A DNA stretch of 64,000 nt, taken from Lepidostoma basale. Lineage: Eukaryota; Arthropoda; Insecta; Trichoptera; Lepidostomatidae. Positions 40,990 through 51,599 of this stretch are shown here, piece after piece; the stretch's first letter is position 1; every line of letters begins with the position of its first letter. The position numbers were made by a program, and so were the translations under genes. The notes beneath the pieces were generated by a model. That model was not told where the DNA came from and made no database searches. It saw only the letters and a program-made list of their open reading frames with translations. Location: NCBI GenBank assembly GCA_022606425.2, contig JAHDVF020001251.1, positions 978,501 to 1,042,500 on the forward strand, read 5' to 3'.

Positions 40990-41300
40990 AATGATTATAG
41001 ACGATTTTTTAATATTATTTATATCACATAAAATTTAAAAAAATTGGTTTCACATTAAAACTATAATTAAAACGATTATCCAAATTTTGCGAAGCAGAAA
41101 AAATTCTCCATTTAAAAAAATGTATTGATATTAAATTTAAAATTAGCACTGTGTACCAATTCGAAGACGCGGATACAATAGAAGGGAAAAAATATTGGTA
41201 CAGAATCGCAGAATCTTTATCAGCTTAGGCCTGTGTCACATATGGGAAAAGCTGCATTTTTCGTCGCATATACGACAACTTTGTCGTATGAATATTTATT
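40990..41300. other. AT-rich, no gene seen
   Basis: Nothing recognised. Confidence 0.4.
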
Positions 41301-41309
41301 TTTTGGAAA

Positions 41310-41470
41310 GGGGGCGGTGAATATTTTATTCCTATAGAAAGGGGGCGACGAATATTTTTCTTATGGGGAAGGGGTGTGGCATATTTCATTTTTAAGGTAA
41401 GGGGGCGGTGTATATTTTATTATTGTGAAAAGGGGGCGGGGAATATTTTCTTTCAAAAGGGGGCGCAAAA
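41310..41470. repeat. G-rich degenerate tandem repeat, about 5 copies
   Basis: AAAGGGGGCGGTGAATATTTT variants at about 41318, 41357, 41400, 41431 and 41456, unit ~25-45 bp. Confidence 0.65.
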
Positions 41471-41484
41471 ATAAATATTTAATT

Positions 41485-41680
41485 TTGGGAATTCATGATC
41501 TAATCAATCAAATTTTTAATATCGGCCAGGTGAGGAGTCGGAGAAATCGACTTGCAGCATGCAAGACAAAATATATTATATATATAAAGGACGCTCGAGA
41601 GGTGTCAGGATTGAATAATGTGGCACTCCATCCTTTCTCTCTACCCCTTCGGATAAACAGCGTGATGGTAAGTTAATTGA
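41485..41680 (+). mobile_element. LINE-A 3' end, diverged
   Basis: Reads IHDLINQIFNIGQVRSRRNR, then the DAREVSG region and a GCGTGATGGTAAGTTA end. Confidence 0.65.
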
Positions 41681-41934
41681 GGTTTTCAGCAAACTTATTG
41701 ATTTCCCCTTGCCTTTTCCCTTTATTTGGGGTCAGCTCTGCGTGATACGTCATGCAGAGGAGCGATTAGAGTACAAGCCCCACTTCATTGCGAAACAGGA
41801 CAAAGGTTCTGAAGACTGCACTGTGAGCAGTAACAGAAAGATTCCTGTAACGTAACTACCTGTCAATAAAAATTATTTGACATTATTTAAATTAGAGTTG
41901 ACTGACAAACAATTTCAAAAAATAATGGAGTGGT

Positions 41935-42560
41935 AAGGATTAATGTCGTCCCTTCATCGTAGTTGAAGACGTCCTGGTTTTCGGGTCGCAGTTCTAGGAC
42001 ACCAGCTTTGTCCATCTACCGTCAGAGCTGCGAGCGACATGGCCTTCCCAGTGTCATTTTAGCGCTGCCACTCTTTCGATGATGTCCGACACTCCTGTTC
42101 TGGCTAAATTCCTGTTTCATGAATATTTAATCTTCTTCTCTCTTCGTCAGTCTTTATCGGTCCACTGCTGGACATAGGCCTCTTCCCTTCCCTTCCACTC
42201 GTCTCTATCTCCTGCCAGCCGTAGCCACAATTTACCCCCCACGGCAGCAATGTCGTCGGCCCACCTTTTAAGCGGGCTGCCGACGTTTCTCCTATCTCCC
42301 ATGGACTCCACCTTATTATTTTCTGGGTCTATCTATCCTCACTCTGTCTCGCCACATGACCCGCCCATTGCCACTTCAGTCTCGCAAGTCGTTCCATGAT
42401 GTCCGTTATTTTTGTTCGGCGTCTAATCTCCTCATTTCTGATTTTATCTCGGAGACTGGCGCCGAGAATATGTCTTTCCATGGAACGCTGCGTGACTCTT
42501 AATCTCTCTGCATTTCTCTTGGTGAGGGTCATAGTTTCCATCCCATAAGTAATATTCAAT
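41935..42560 (-). mobile_element. two LINE-D 3' fragments in series
   Basis: 41935-42110: diverged copy (complement of VSDIIERVAALK...GHVA). 42140-42560: minus reads [59 protein letters not shown]. Confidence 0.75.
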
Positions 42561-42824
42561 AGAATTTTGATTTTGCGGAATGAACAACATTCCCGTCCGA
42601 CAATGCACGTGTGAATTCTGCTCAAAAGAAATTCACCAATTCAGTAAGGATACATTCGTAATTACAGTATCAAATAACCAATTGTTAGTTCTGCCAGAAT
42701 AAACATACTATAAGCCCCTTTGGCGGAACCGAGGGCAGGGCAGGACTTGGATATAATCAAATCAAAGATATTACAAACAAATATTAATTTCATGTGATCA
42801 AAGATATTACAAACAAATATTAAT

Positions 42825-43442
42825 GTCATGAGATACAATTAAATCATAAAAATTGATAACCCGCAATGGGTGAAATCCAGTATTCGTATACAAGTATACG
42901 AGTATGTATACATTCAAAAAAATATTGTAATACATATATGGTTTAAGTTTGGCATATAGATAGGAGTGACATCTCCAGGCGGCTTCTAACAATGCGCTAA
43001 TGGCGGGGTAGCCTTTCACATTGTGTTAAAAAAGATGTTCTGCTTAATGCTTAATAAACATAAATCTTCATAGATGGCGTTAGTATGTAGATTATACATA
43101 GATTAATCTTAGAGATTAACATATACAATCAAAATCTTCATAGATGGCGCATTGAAACTGACATGTGAATTCTGGCGTTGGACTTTAACATATATACAAC
43201 TTCCAGAAATTTGTCAGACATGGTCATAACAAAGGTGGAATGGGGAATGTTGTAATTACATAAAGTGTGCACTTAACCCAACCAATGACAGGTCATAAGT
43301 CCTGTAAACACCTTGATAAACCATATTCAGTTTCCAATTTGCATCTTCGTCTCTATTGAGATACAATTAAATCATAAAAATTGATAACCCGCAATGGGTG
43401 AAATCCAGTATTCGTATACAAGTATATGTATACATTCAAATA
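42825..43442 (+). mobile_element. element N1 with direct terminal repeats
   Basis: GAGATACAATTAAATCATAA ... GATAACCCGCAATGGGTGAA occurs at 42829 and 43369 (528 bp apart) around the same non-coding middle as 31525-32128. Confidence 0.75.
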
Positions 43443-43444
43443 AA

Positions 43445-44062
43445 TATTAATATTTAAGGTACCTATCTATTGAGAACAGGTAAAAAATATAATATATTAT
43501 ATAATACCAGGAACGCATGAAAGATGGTTCGACTTTTTCAAAACAAGATACTCTCTAAAGTCAAGAGTATTTCACTTTTGAACTTACTAAACATAGGTGT
43601 GGAGTGTTTTACTGTACGGCTGCGAGACTTGGTGCCTGGGCGAAAGAGAGCACAAAGGCTGGAAGCATTTGAGATGTGGACCTACCGACGAGTTGCCCAT
43701 GTTTCGTGGAGGGACCACATTACAAATGAAGAGGTTCTCAGCAGAGTTGAAGAGAGTAGGCATGTGTTGGACACCATAGCGGAGAAGCGCGCAAGATGGA
43801 TTGGTCGTGTTTTGCGACACGAATGTTTCCTGCATGATGTGTTGGAGGAAATGGTCGAGGGATCGATTGGCAGAGGACGACCTCGCCAAGAGTACCTTGA
43901 CCAGATTTGCCGAGATATGGGATGCACTCATTAGATTGAGACGGAGAAGAGGACGTACTTTCACTAATGTAAAAGACGTCGATCTCCGAAGCGATCGTGT
44001 TCAGCAGTTTGATTGTTCTCCCCACCGGCATCACTATAGGCAGGTTGGTTCTGCATCTTGAT
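43445..44062 (-). mobile_element. LINE-B 3' end split by LINE-F
   Basis: 43445-43590 and 43945-44062 together make one LINE-B 3' end. Confidence 0.75.
43590..43944 (+). mobile_element. LINE-F 3' fragment inside LINE-B
   Basis: Reads MWSVLLYGCETWCLGERE, then in a second frame RLEAFEMWTYRRVAHVSWRD, EKRARWIGRVLRHECFLHDV, GRGRPRQEYLDQICRDMGC. No clear target duplication read. Confidence 0.75.
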
Positions 44063-44104
44063 CAACTTGTCTCAATTCACTGCTGGACGTGAGCCTCTCC
44101 ACCC

Positions 44105-44555
44105 CACAATGGTGAAGAACACCATTGTGCACTGCTTTTTTGGATAGGTTTTTGTTTGCGATGACAACTTTAAGTGCACCATTCACTTTGTTGCCTGCCC
44201 CAACCCTTATTTCAGTATCCCTCTCCACTCGCCCATCTCTCGTGAACATACTACCTAAATACACGAACTCATCTACTTGCTCCAAATTTTCACCATTCAC
44301 GCTAATGTTGCAGACTGTCGTGATTTCTTCTTTTTCAAAAATCATTACCTTGGACTTATTAACGTTCATCATCAGATCATTTCGCATGCATACCTCATGC
44401 ATACTATTCACCAGGACTTGTAGTTCATGCTCGTTGTCTGCAAGTAGGACAGCGTCATCCGCATACAAGAGACAGCTTACTGACACTCCGCTCATTTGGC
44501 ACCTACATCCAGCCCTTTCAGCTCTTTCATAACTTTCTTTGACACCTTAACTATG
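44105..44555 (-). mobile_element. LINE-A fragment around the YADD motif
   Basis: Minus open frame: [58 protein letters not shown], then a deletion. Both ends truncated. Confidence 0.85.
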
Positions 44556-44559
44556 TAAT

Positions 44560-45140
44560 TTTATTTAAATAAAGGTTCAAAGTATGTTTTTAACGTATTA
44601 TCGTATTTTACATTGATTTATATGGGAAAATTAGTAAGATTCTGGAAAATTAGTAATTAATCTCGTTTTGAGACGATCCACTGTAGTTGTTTTATTTCTT
44701 GTGGGGCATACAGAATCAACAAGTCCGTCCCTGTTAAGCAGCGTTCGGTTTCCTTGATCCTATCCCGAGGATGAGCACTGTAGACAATAGACAAAGCCTA
44801 ACGTGGATCGTGTTCAAAGTAAACAGGATTGGCGGAGTAAATAGGCCTTATCTCGAACCCGCTAACTAAACACCGATGTTATTGTTTAATCCGAAATACA
44901 AAGCCAGTTACCTGGTAAATACGATACGTCCAGAGACAGGAGCAATCTATTCGGACATGGATCTTTTGGCTTACATTAGTGTCAATTCCTCTTACTTCAA
45001 AAATTGTTTGAAAATGCGTTGCTGGCTTGATATGCGGCCTGGATTATTCTGAAGGGGTATCCACGTTAGGACTTTGACTTAGATCTTCTGGCTTACAGAG
45101 GTTCATCTCTAATGGCCTTTCCATTTGCGTATGTTGGAAA
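44560..45140. other. no gene seen
   Basis: Partly single-copy-looking sequence; no supported exon or repeat recognised. Confidence 0.4.
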
Positions 45141-45149
45141 TGTGTTTGT

Positions 45150-45598
45150 TATATGTTGAAGCTCACTTCCAAAATACCACAATGCCTCAAGACTAAAGTC
45201 TTCAACCAGTGCGTCATGCCAAACGGAGCCGAGACGTGGACTCTGACAAAAGGTCTAGTCTACAGATTCAAGGTCGCCCAGCGTGCCATGGAAAGAGCCA
45301 TGCTTGGAATAACCTTGAGAATTTCGACAAAAAACCAAGGTGACTGAGGTGGCTCTGCGGATAGGGGTGCTGAAGTGGCGGTGGGCTGGCCATATCTGTC
45401 GGAGACGATGGGGAAGACGCGTTCTGGAGTGGAGACCGCGTACAGGATTCCGTAGAGTTGGACGTCCCCCTGCCCGCTGGACCGACGATCTGAAGAGGAT
45501 TGCTGGACATGGATGGATGGGAGCGGCAATGGATAGGGGGCGGTTCACGAGAGGCCTACGTTCAGCAGTGGATGACAGACGGCTGATGATGATGATAT
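45150..45598 (+). mobile_element. LINE-D related 3' fragment
   Basis: [54 protein letters not shown], frameshift, GVLKWRWAGHICRRRWGRRV, GRPPARWTDDLKRIAG. Ends (GATGAT)n. Confidence 0.75.
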
Positions 45599-45965
45599 GT
45601 TGAAGCGTATAGAAGTACTTGAAATGTGGCTCCATCGCAGAATGTTGCGGATCTCATGGACTGATATGGTCACCAACAATGAGGTGCTACATAGAGCCAG
45701 ATTGGGAAGATTGTCCGATGTGAAGTCTAGAAAGATGACATATTTTAGACACATTCTCCACAACAAGAAATACGATCTGCTGCACCTCATCATGAAAGGG
45801 AAGATCGAGGTTAGGCGCGGTGTGGGAAGACTCCAGATGTCCTGGCTCGAGAATATCAAGGAGTGGTGGAGTTGTTCCGTCTGGCACAGGACAGAGAGGC
45901 CTACGTTAGGGTGAGAGCCGACGTCGGGGAGACCTGACATAGCTCTCGAGGAAGATATGTTGAGC
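45599..45965 (+). mobile_element. LINE-F related 3' fragment
   Basis: MLKRIEVLEMWLHRRMLRIS, WTDMVTNNEVLHRARLGRLS, KMTYFRHILHNKKYDLLHLI, MKGKIEVRRGVGRLQMSWLE. Confidence 0.7.
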
Positions 45966-46134
45966 AGCCACGGTGTGGGAAGACCCCAGATGTCCTAGAT
46001 GTGAAATATTAAAGAATGCCCCGGAATTTAAAGAGTGGTGAAGTTGTTCAGACTAACACAGAACAGAGTAGCCTACGCCAGAGTGATAGCCAATTTGAGG
46101 GTTAGGCAAAGTGAATAAACCGCCACACTATATC

Positions 46135-46330
46135 CTGAAACACCTCCATAGCTTCCTCCATTCATTCGAGTTATACACGCACGTCGATTCTTCCGACTTC
46201 TAACATGACTAACCTCTAAAATTGGATTAATTTGGTCATGCCAGGTTTCCCTCGATCTACCTCGACTCCGTGCTCCATTTACATCATTCTTTCCCCATAT
46301 ATCTGAACCAACGCAGCGATCCTTTCAGCC
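46135..46330 (-). mobile_element. LINE-A remnant
   Basis: Degraded copy of the 46485 subfamily (CGATTCTTCCGACTTCTAAC, GGATTAATTTGGTCATGCCA). Confidence 0.5.
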
Positions 46331-46331
46331 G

Positions 46332-46478
46332 AGCCGTCATAAGAAATTTTACTGTTCGACTAAATGAGTGCCACGAACGCGATGGTTAACATTTCAACGA
46401 TATTATTTTTAAGAAATGAATTCCCAAATTGTGCACTTTTATAATTAATAAAAAAAATCGATAAATGGCTTATTTTTT
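46332..46478 (+). repeat. direct repeat copy 1 (~147 bp)
   Basis: GCCGTCATAAGAAATTTTAC ... AAATGGCTTATTTTT, matched at 47105-47254. Confidence 0.8.
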
Positions 46479-46484
46479 TAACAA

Positions 46485-46977
46485 CAACAAACCATCACGC
46501 CGTTTCTCCGCAGGGGTATGCAGAGAGAATGGACCGCCACACTACTCTATTCTGGCAAACCTCTCTAGATTCCTCCACATTCATACAACGAGTCATACAC
46601 GCACGTCGATTCCTCCGACTTCTAACATGACCAACCTTTAAAATTTGACTAATTTGGTCATGCCATGTTTTCCTCGGTCTACCTCGACTCCGTACTCCAT
46701 ATACATCGTTAACGTTTACATTCTTAACCATTCTTTCTCCACCCATGCGCTCGAAATGTCCGAAAAAACGCAGCGATCCTATCATAATTTTGTTCATACC
46801 TTCTTCCGCTTTGCATTTCTTTCTTATATCAGCATTTGAGATTCTGGCGTACATCGTTCTACCACACATACGTCTTAGGGACCACATCTCTACCGCATTT
46901 ATTCTGCTCTCATCCTTCTTCTGCCATCTCAAAATTCTGCAATCTTCGAGATTTTCGGCACTTAAATGATGCGCCAA
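46485..46977 (-). mobile_element. LINE-A 3' fragment, second subfamily
   Basis: Minus open frame: [80 protein letters not shown], ending AYPCGETA. Flanked by the two direct repeats. Confidence 0.85.
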
Positions 46978-47104
46978 GCATACCTCTCATTCAAAAAGGG
47001 TCAAAAGTTTAAAGAAACCGGTACAATACTGGAAAAACCAAAATCCGAGCGACCAATAATAGAACACATGGAGAGTGTTATAAGTCTATTGATTATCAGT
47101 CAGC

Positions 47105-47254
47105 CGAGCTGTCATTAGAAATTTTACTGTTCGATCAAATGAGTGCCGCGAACGCGATGGTTAACATTTGGACGATATTATTTTTATGAAATGAATTCCC
47201 AAATTGTGCACTTTAATAATTAATAAAAAAAATTCATAAATGGCTTATTTATTT
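47105..47254 (+). repeat. direct repeat copy 2 (~150 bp)
   Basis: Same sequence as 46332-46478 with a few differences; spacing 773 bp. Confidence 0.8.
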
Positions 47255-47559
47255 TTATCGATCCACTAAATATTAATTTTCTTTTGAAACTTCCTGTATG
47301 TTATATCATTTTGTCCTTCCGAGGATGTACGGTGTTTTAATTCCTTTGGCTTCTACATACCAACTGATGTGATGTGATCAATTGATCATTGTGCTTCGAA
47401 GATAATGGTTAAAATTAAATGGAGGTGTGTTGCTAACCAGGCGACATCTATGAATACCAATTAACACCGCAGCTAGAGAACGCCATTAATGGATATAATT
47501 ACTCGTGGGCTAGAATTCAGGACGTGATATCTACAGAGATAAGCTAAAGAGAACCAAGT

Positions 47560-47885
47560 AACACAAATAACTAACTAATAAACTGCCACACTTTTCTTTC
47601 CTAACATACTTCTATCGGTTCCTCAATATTCATACATCGTGTCGTGCATGCACGTCAATTTCGCCGACTCCTCGCGTAGCCGAAATTCAATATTTAATTT
47701 ATTTTATCGTGCCGCGTTTTCTAATTCCTAGTAGCCTTCATCTAGTTCCATTAACATCATGAACAAATCCTTTTTTTTACCATTCTTTCCAAGTGTCCAC
47801 ACCATCTTAATGATCCTTTCATTATTTTTTTCACAACACCATCATTCGCAACGCATTCACTTCTTATATTTTCATTCGACACTAT
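47560..47885 (-). mobile_element. LINE-A 3' fragment, broken
   Basis: CCTCAATATTCATACATCGT, CTCCTCGCGTAGCCGAAATT and CCATCTTAATGATCCTTTCA mark it; many indels. Confidence 0.65.
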
Positions 47886-47887
47886 AA

Positions 47888-48245
47888 TACGTCCCAATTA
47901 CAAATTTTTCACATGTATCACAATTACAGATTTCTCAAATACGTCTTAATGACATATTTTCTCAAAAGTCACGATAACATTTTTCTCACTTACTTGCGAT
48001 TGGCTTACTTTTCACTTTGGTCAGAAAGACATTTTCTCACGTACGTGCTAATTACATATTTCTCTCAGGGGTCACATTTACGTTTTTCTATCATACGTTA
48101 GAATGGCATATTTCACAAAACCGTCATAACGTCGTATTTTCACATACGTCATAATAACATAATTCTTACTTACGTGCCAATGACGTCACAAGGATAAAGT
48201 TCTCACTGACGTGCCATTAACATATTTCTCACAAACGTTATATGG
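47888..48245. repeat. degenerate ~25-bp tandem array containing CGT(N)AT/ACGTxA words
   Basis: About 13 units such as TTACGTGCCAATGACGTCAC and ACTGACGTGCCATTAACATA, ATTTCTCAC spacers. Two full CRE-like palindromes or near-palindromes (TGACGTCA at 48181-48188). Confidence 0.65.
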
Positions 48246-48515
48246 CTGTATTTCTTCTCAGAGATCTCATCTCTACTGCATTCATTCTACTTTCATCCTT
48301 TTTTGCCAGTTTCATTCTTCGCTTCTACAATAACACCATTGTGCACGGCCATTTTGGCTTTTTTGGATAGGTTAAGCAGCTTAAGTAACACAAATAACTA
48401 AGTCATATTTTTTCTAAAATAAAAGGCTAAAATGGAAGTGCACAATGGTCTTATTATACCGACCCTTATGTTTGGAATCGAACTGGCAAAAGTAACACAG
48501 GCCGGGTGATTAGTT
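48246..48515. mobile_element. two opposed LINE-A scraps
   Basis: 48250-48380 minus (GAGATCTCATCTCTACTGCA ...) and 48425-48500 plus (TGCACAATGGTCTTATTATA). Confidence 0.6.
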
Positions 48516-48734
48516 TCTTAGTTAATAATAAAAATAATAATTACGTACATAGTAAAAAACATGTTTTTAATATAATGATTTCACGTCTAACAGATATGAT
48601 TGCAAAACACGTTATCAAAAGCAATCTAGATTAATGAATATTCAAATCTTATCGAAATCTGAACGACCGTTCATTTATTACTGACATTAATAATAACCCA
48701 GTACTTTATATACAAATAATTAATACGAATAAAG

Positions 48735-49260
48735 TTGTCATCGCAAACAAAAACCTATCCAAAAAAGTGCACAATGATGTTCTTATACCGACCCTATGTA
48801 TGGAAGCGAAGCATTGAACTGCCAAAAGAAGGATGAAAGTATAATAAATGCAGTAGAAATGAGATCTCTTAGACGAATGTGTGGATACTCTGTGTATGAT
48901 AGAGTGTCAAATGAAAATATAAGAAGTGAATGCGGTGCGAATGTTGGTGTTATGAACAAAATAATGAACATGACATATGGAAAGAATGAATGAAAAGAAG
49001 AATGGCAAAAAAAATTATATGTTAACAATTTAAATGGAACTAGAAATAGAGGAAGACCGAGGAAAACGTGGCACGATCAAATAAATCAAATATTGAATGT
49101 CGGCCACGTGAGGAGTCAGAGAAATCGACGCGCGTGCATGACACGATGTATGAATGTTGAGGAATCGAGAGAAATATGTCAGGAAAGAAAAGTGTGCCAG
49201 TCAATTATTTTTGCCTACCCCTACGGAAAGACGGCGTGATGGTTAGTTAGTTAGTTAGTT
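48735..49260 (+). mobile_element. LINE-A 3' fragment
   Basis: [40 protein letters not shown], then small deletions, [20 protein letters not shown] in shifted frame, and a (TTAG)n tail of 4-5 units at 49241-49261. Confidence 0.85.
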
Positions 49261-49261
49261 A

Positions 49262-49440
49262 GAATAAAAACGTATGTTTTCTAGAAGTTTTATGTGAATA
49301 ACATGTTTCGCCTGTCTAGAGCAATATCAACTATTTGATAAAGCCTAAGACAAGCGAAACATGCCATTCACATGAAATATAATAAAAACTTCTAGAAAAC
49401 AGACGTTCATATTCATATTAATTATTTAATTGGGTGTTTT
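49262..49440. mobile_element. HH fold-back element
   Basis: Arms TCTAGAAGTTTTATGTGAAT / mirrored at 49365-49405. Cores on minus 49300-49330 and plus 49335-49365 (TTGATAA, GCCT/AGGC stem, GAAAC, ATGCC). Confidence 0.8.
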
Positions 49441-49499
49441 ACATCATTCTTCAAGAAACAATAAAAAATTACAAACAAATTCATATTTATTTATTTTCA

Positions 49500-50235
49500 A
49501 TCCGACTCAACTAAAGCAAAGATGGCAGTACATAATGGAGTTCTTAAGTATGGAAGTGAAGCTTGGAGCTGGCAAAAAATTAAAGTAGGAATGAGATCAC
49601 TGAAAAAGATGTACGGGAAAACGATATACTCGTATGAAAGAATACCGAACGACGAAATAAGGAAGAAATGTAAGGCAGATGATTGCATCATGGATAAACT
49701 TAAAAAAGGATCCCTGAGATGGTTTGGACATTTGAAACGAATGAACGAGAGAAAATAGTTAAAATGTTGTATACAAGCAGTGTGAGTGGATAGAGAAGCC
49801 GTGGAAGACCAAGGAAGGCGTGGCATGACCAAATTAATCTAATTGACGAGTTTTTATGAATTAAAACACATTTTTTTTCACTTTTGAGTTTATTTTTCTC
49901 GACATATTTCGAAGGCTTACACCTTCATCATCGGGAGAACGATATACAATTTATAGCCTTGTCGAGAAAAATAAACTTAAAAGTGAAAAAAACAGTGTTT
50001 TAATTCATTAAAAATTCGTCATTATCGAATTCCACGGTGTTAACGCCTTAAGTTTATCTAAAATCAAATTAATCAAACACTGAAAGGCGGCCACATTCGA
50101 AGTCGGAAAAATCGACGAGGGTGCATGTCACGATGTATGAATGTGGAGGAAGCTAGAGAGATTTGTCAGGACAGAACGGTGTGGCGGTCCATCCTCTCTG
50201 CCTTACCCTCAGGAGAAACGACGTGATGGTTAGCT
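49500..50235 (+). mobile_element. LINE-A (second subfamily) split by an HH element
   Basis: 49500-49839: [52 protein letters not shown]; resumes 50075-50235 (GGCGGCCACATTCGAAGTCG, tail GCGTGATGGTTAG-type, here GACGTGATGG). Confidence 0.85.
49840..50064. mobile_element. HH fold-back element with 10-bp target duplication
   Basis: CAAATTAATC at 49830-49839 and 50065-50074. Ends TAATTGACGAGTTTTTATGA and TTAAGTTTATCTAAAAT. Minus core at 49901-49931: ATGATGA, AAGG/CCTT stem, CGAAA, TATGTC. The right arm is shortened. Confidence 0.9.
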
Positions 50236-50254
50236 ATATTTTAGAGATATTGAA

Positions 50255-50830
50255 GTTACTAGGATCAATAAATGGTGCACTTAAAGTTGTCATCGCAAAC
50301 AAAAGCCTATCCAAAAAAGCCAAGATGGCAGTGCACAATGGTGTTCTTGTGCCGACCCTTATGTATGGAAGTGAAGCATGGAACTGGCAAAAGAAGGATG
50401 AAAGTAGAATAAATGCAGTAGAAATGAGATCTCTAAGACGAATGTGTTTCAAATCTGTATATGATAGAGTGACAAATGCAAGTATAAGAAATGAATGTGG
50501 TGCGAATGAAAGTGTTATGAACAAAATAAGGAAAGGGTCATGAAGATGGCTTGGACACATGGAAAGAATGAGTGAAGACAGAATGGTAAAGAAGTTATAT
50601 GTAAACGGCGTGAACGGAGCTAGAAATAGAGGAAGGCCGAGGAAAACGTGGCACGATCAAATCAATCAAATATTGAATGTCGGACACGTGAGGAGTCGGA
50701 GAAATCGACGGGCGTGCATGACACGATGTATGAATGTGGAGGAAGCTAGAGAGATTTGTCAGGACAGAACGGTGTGGCGGTCCATCCTCTCTGCCTTACC
50801 CTCAGGAGAAACGGCGTTAGTTAGTTATAT
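50255..50830 (+). mobile_element. LINE-A 3' fragment
   Basis: [40 protein letters not shown], one in-frame stop after RKGS, then [40 protein letters not shown]. ([11 protein letters not shown] subtype, like 10908 and 52010.). Confidence 0.85.
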
Positions 50831-51164
50831 TTGAGAGATATTGAAGTTGCTAGGATCAATGTGTACTACGTGAACAGCTTCGGTATGGAAAGGTTAAACG
50901 TATACACGTCTGGGAGAACAGGTTTTCACAGTGTGTTCACAATTAGTATTCTTCTTTTGACGGTCCCGTACCTTAATGTGTGCAAATTGGGATCACGCGC
51001 TCACCAGCATAAAATAAAATATTCTGTTATCGATACCATGTCGTAAGAGTTGGTTCATGACCTTATTTTGCACTCTGGTTTCACTTATGGCGAAAATAAC
51101 ACCTATGCAAAATTTTACACGTGTTGATGAAGGTGTTTTAAAAATATATGTATAACTAACTAAA

Positions 51165-51275
51165 TAACTAACCATCACGCCATTTCCCCAGAGGGATCGC
51201 CACAATGCTCTGTCCTGGCATACCTCTCGGGCTTCCTCTACATTCATACATCGTACCATGCACGCACGAAGGCGA
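51165..51275 (-). mobile_element. LINE-A 3' end
   Basis: Minus reads [22 protein letters not shown] tail at 51150-51165. Confidence 0.65.
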
Positions 51276-51284
51276 ATTTATGTA

Positions 51285-51450
51285 TATACTTAGGAAATTG
51301 AAAATAACTTTGTTTAATCCACAAAATATTTTTAAAAAATACTCGTATTTAAAAACACGACATGTTTCGGAGGATACCTCCATCTTCAGTTGTAAAAATA
51401 TTATAAAAACTAAACAAAGAAAGACTAATATAAAAAAAAAACGCATTTAA
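51285..51450 (-). mobile_element. left arm of HH element pair, intact CTGAAGA core
   Basis: Near-exact inverted counterpart of 53460-53640. Core on minus: CTGAAGA (51389-51383), GGAGG/CCTCC stem, GAAAC, ATGTC. Confidence 0.75.
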
Positions 51451-51524
51451 AATTAGATACAATAATTCAATTTTAAAAATTAACCTCGGCTATTTGGGGT
51501 TCAAAAGGGTAGTAGGGCTACGAT

Positions 51525-51595
51525 GGGGTATGCTTTGCTGGAAAGTATGCCTCTACAAAATGTCGTAAGGCGCCATGTTGCATTTATAATACAAG
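51525..51595. repeat. short repeat shared with 57590-57655 in inverse orientation
   Basis: GGAAAGTATGCCTCTACAAA and GCGCCATGTTGCATTTATAA are found as complements near 57600-57645. Possibly LINE-G related. Confidence 0.6.
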
Positions 51596-51599
51596 AACA

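Noticed and set aside
45580..45600. CTGATGATGATGATA as a hammerhead core
   Set aside because: No stem II and no GAAA follow; it is the (GAT)n tail of a LINE.
49241..49261. Telomeric repeats (TTAG-rich runs here and at many sites)
   Set aside because: The unit is TTAG, not TTAGG, and always marks a LINE-A or SINE-1 3' end.
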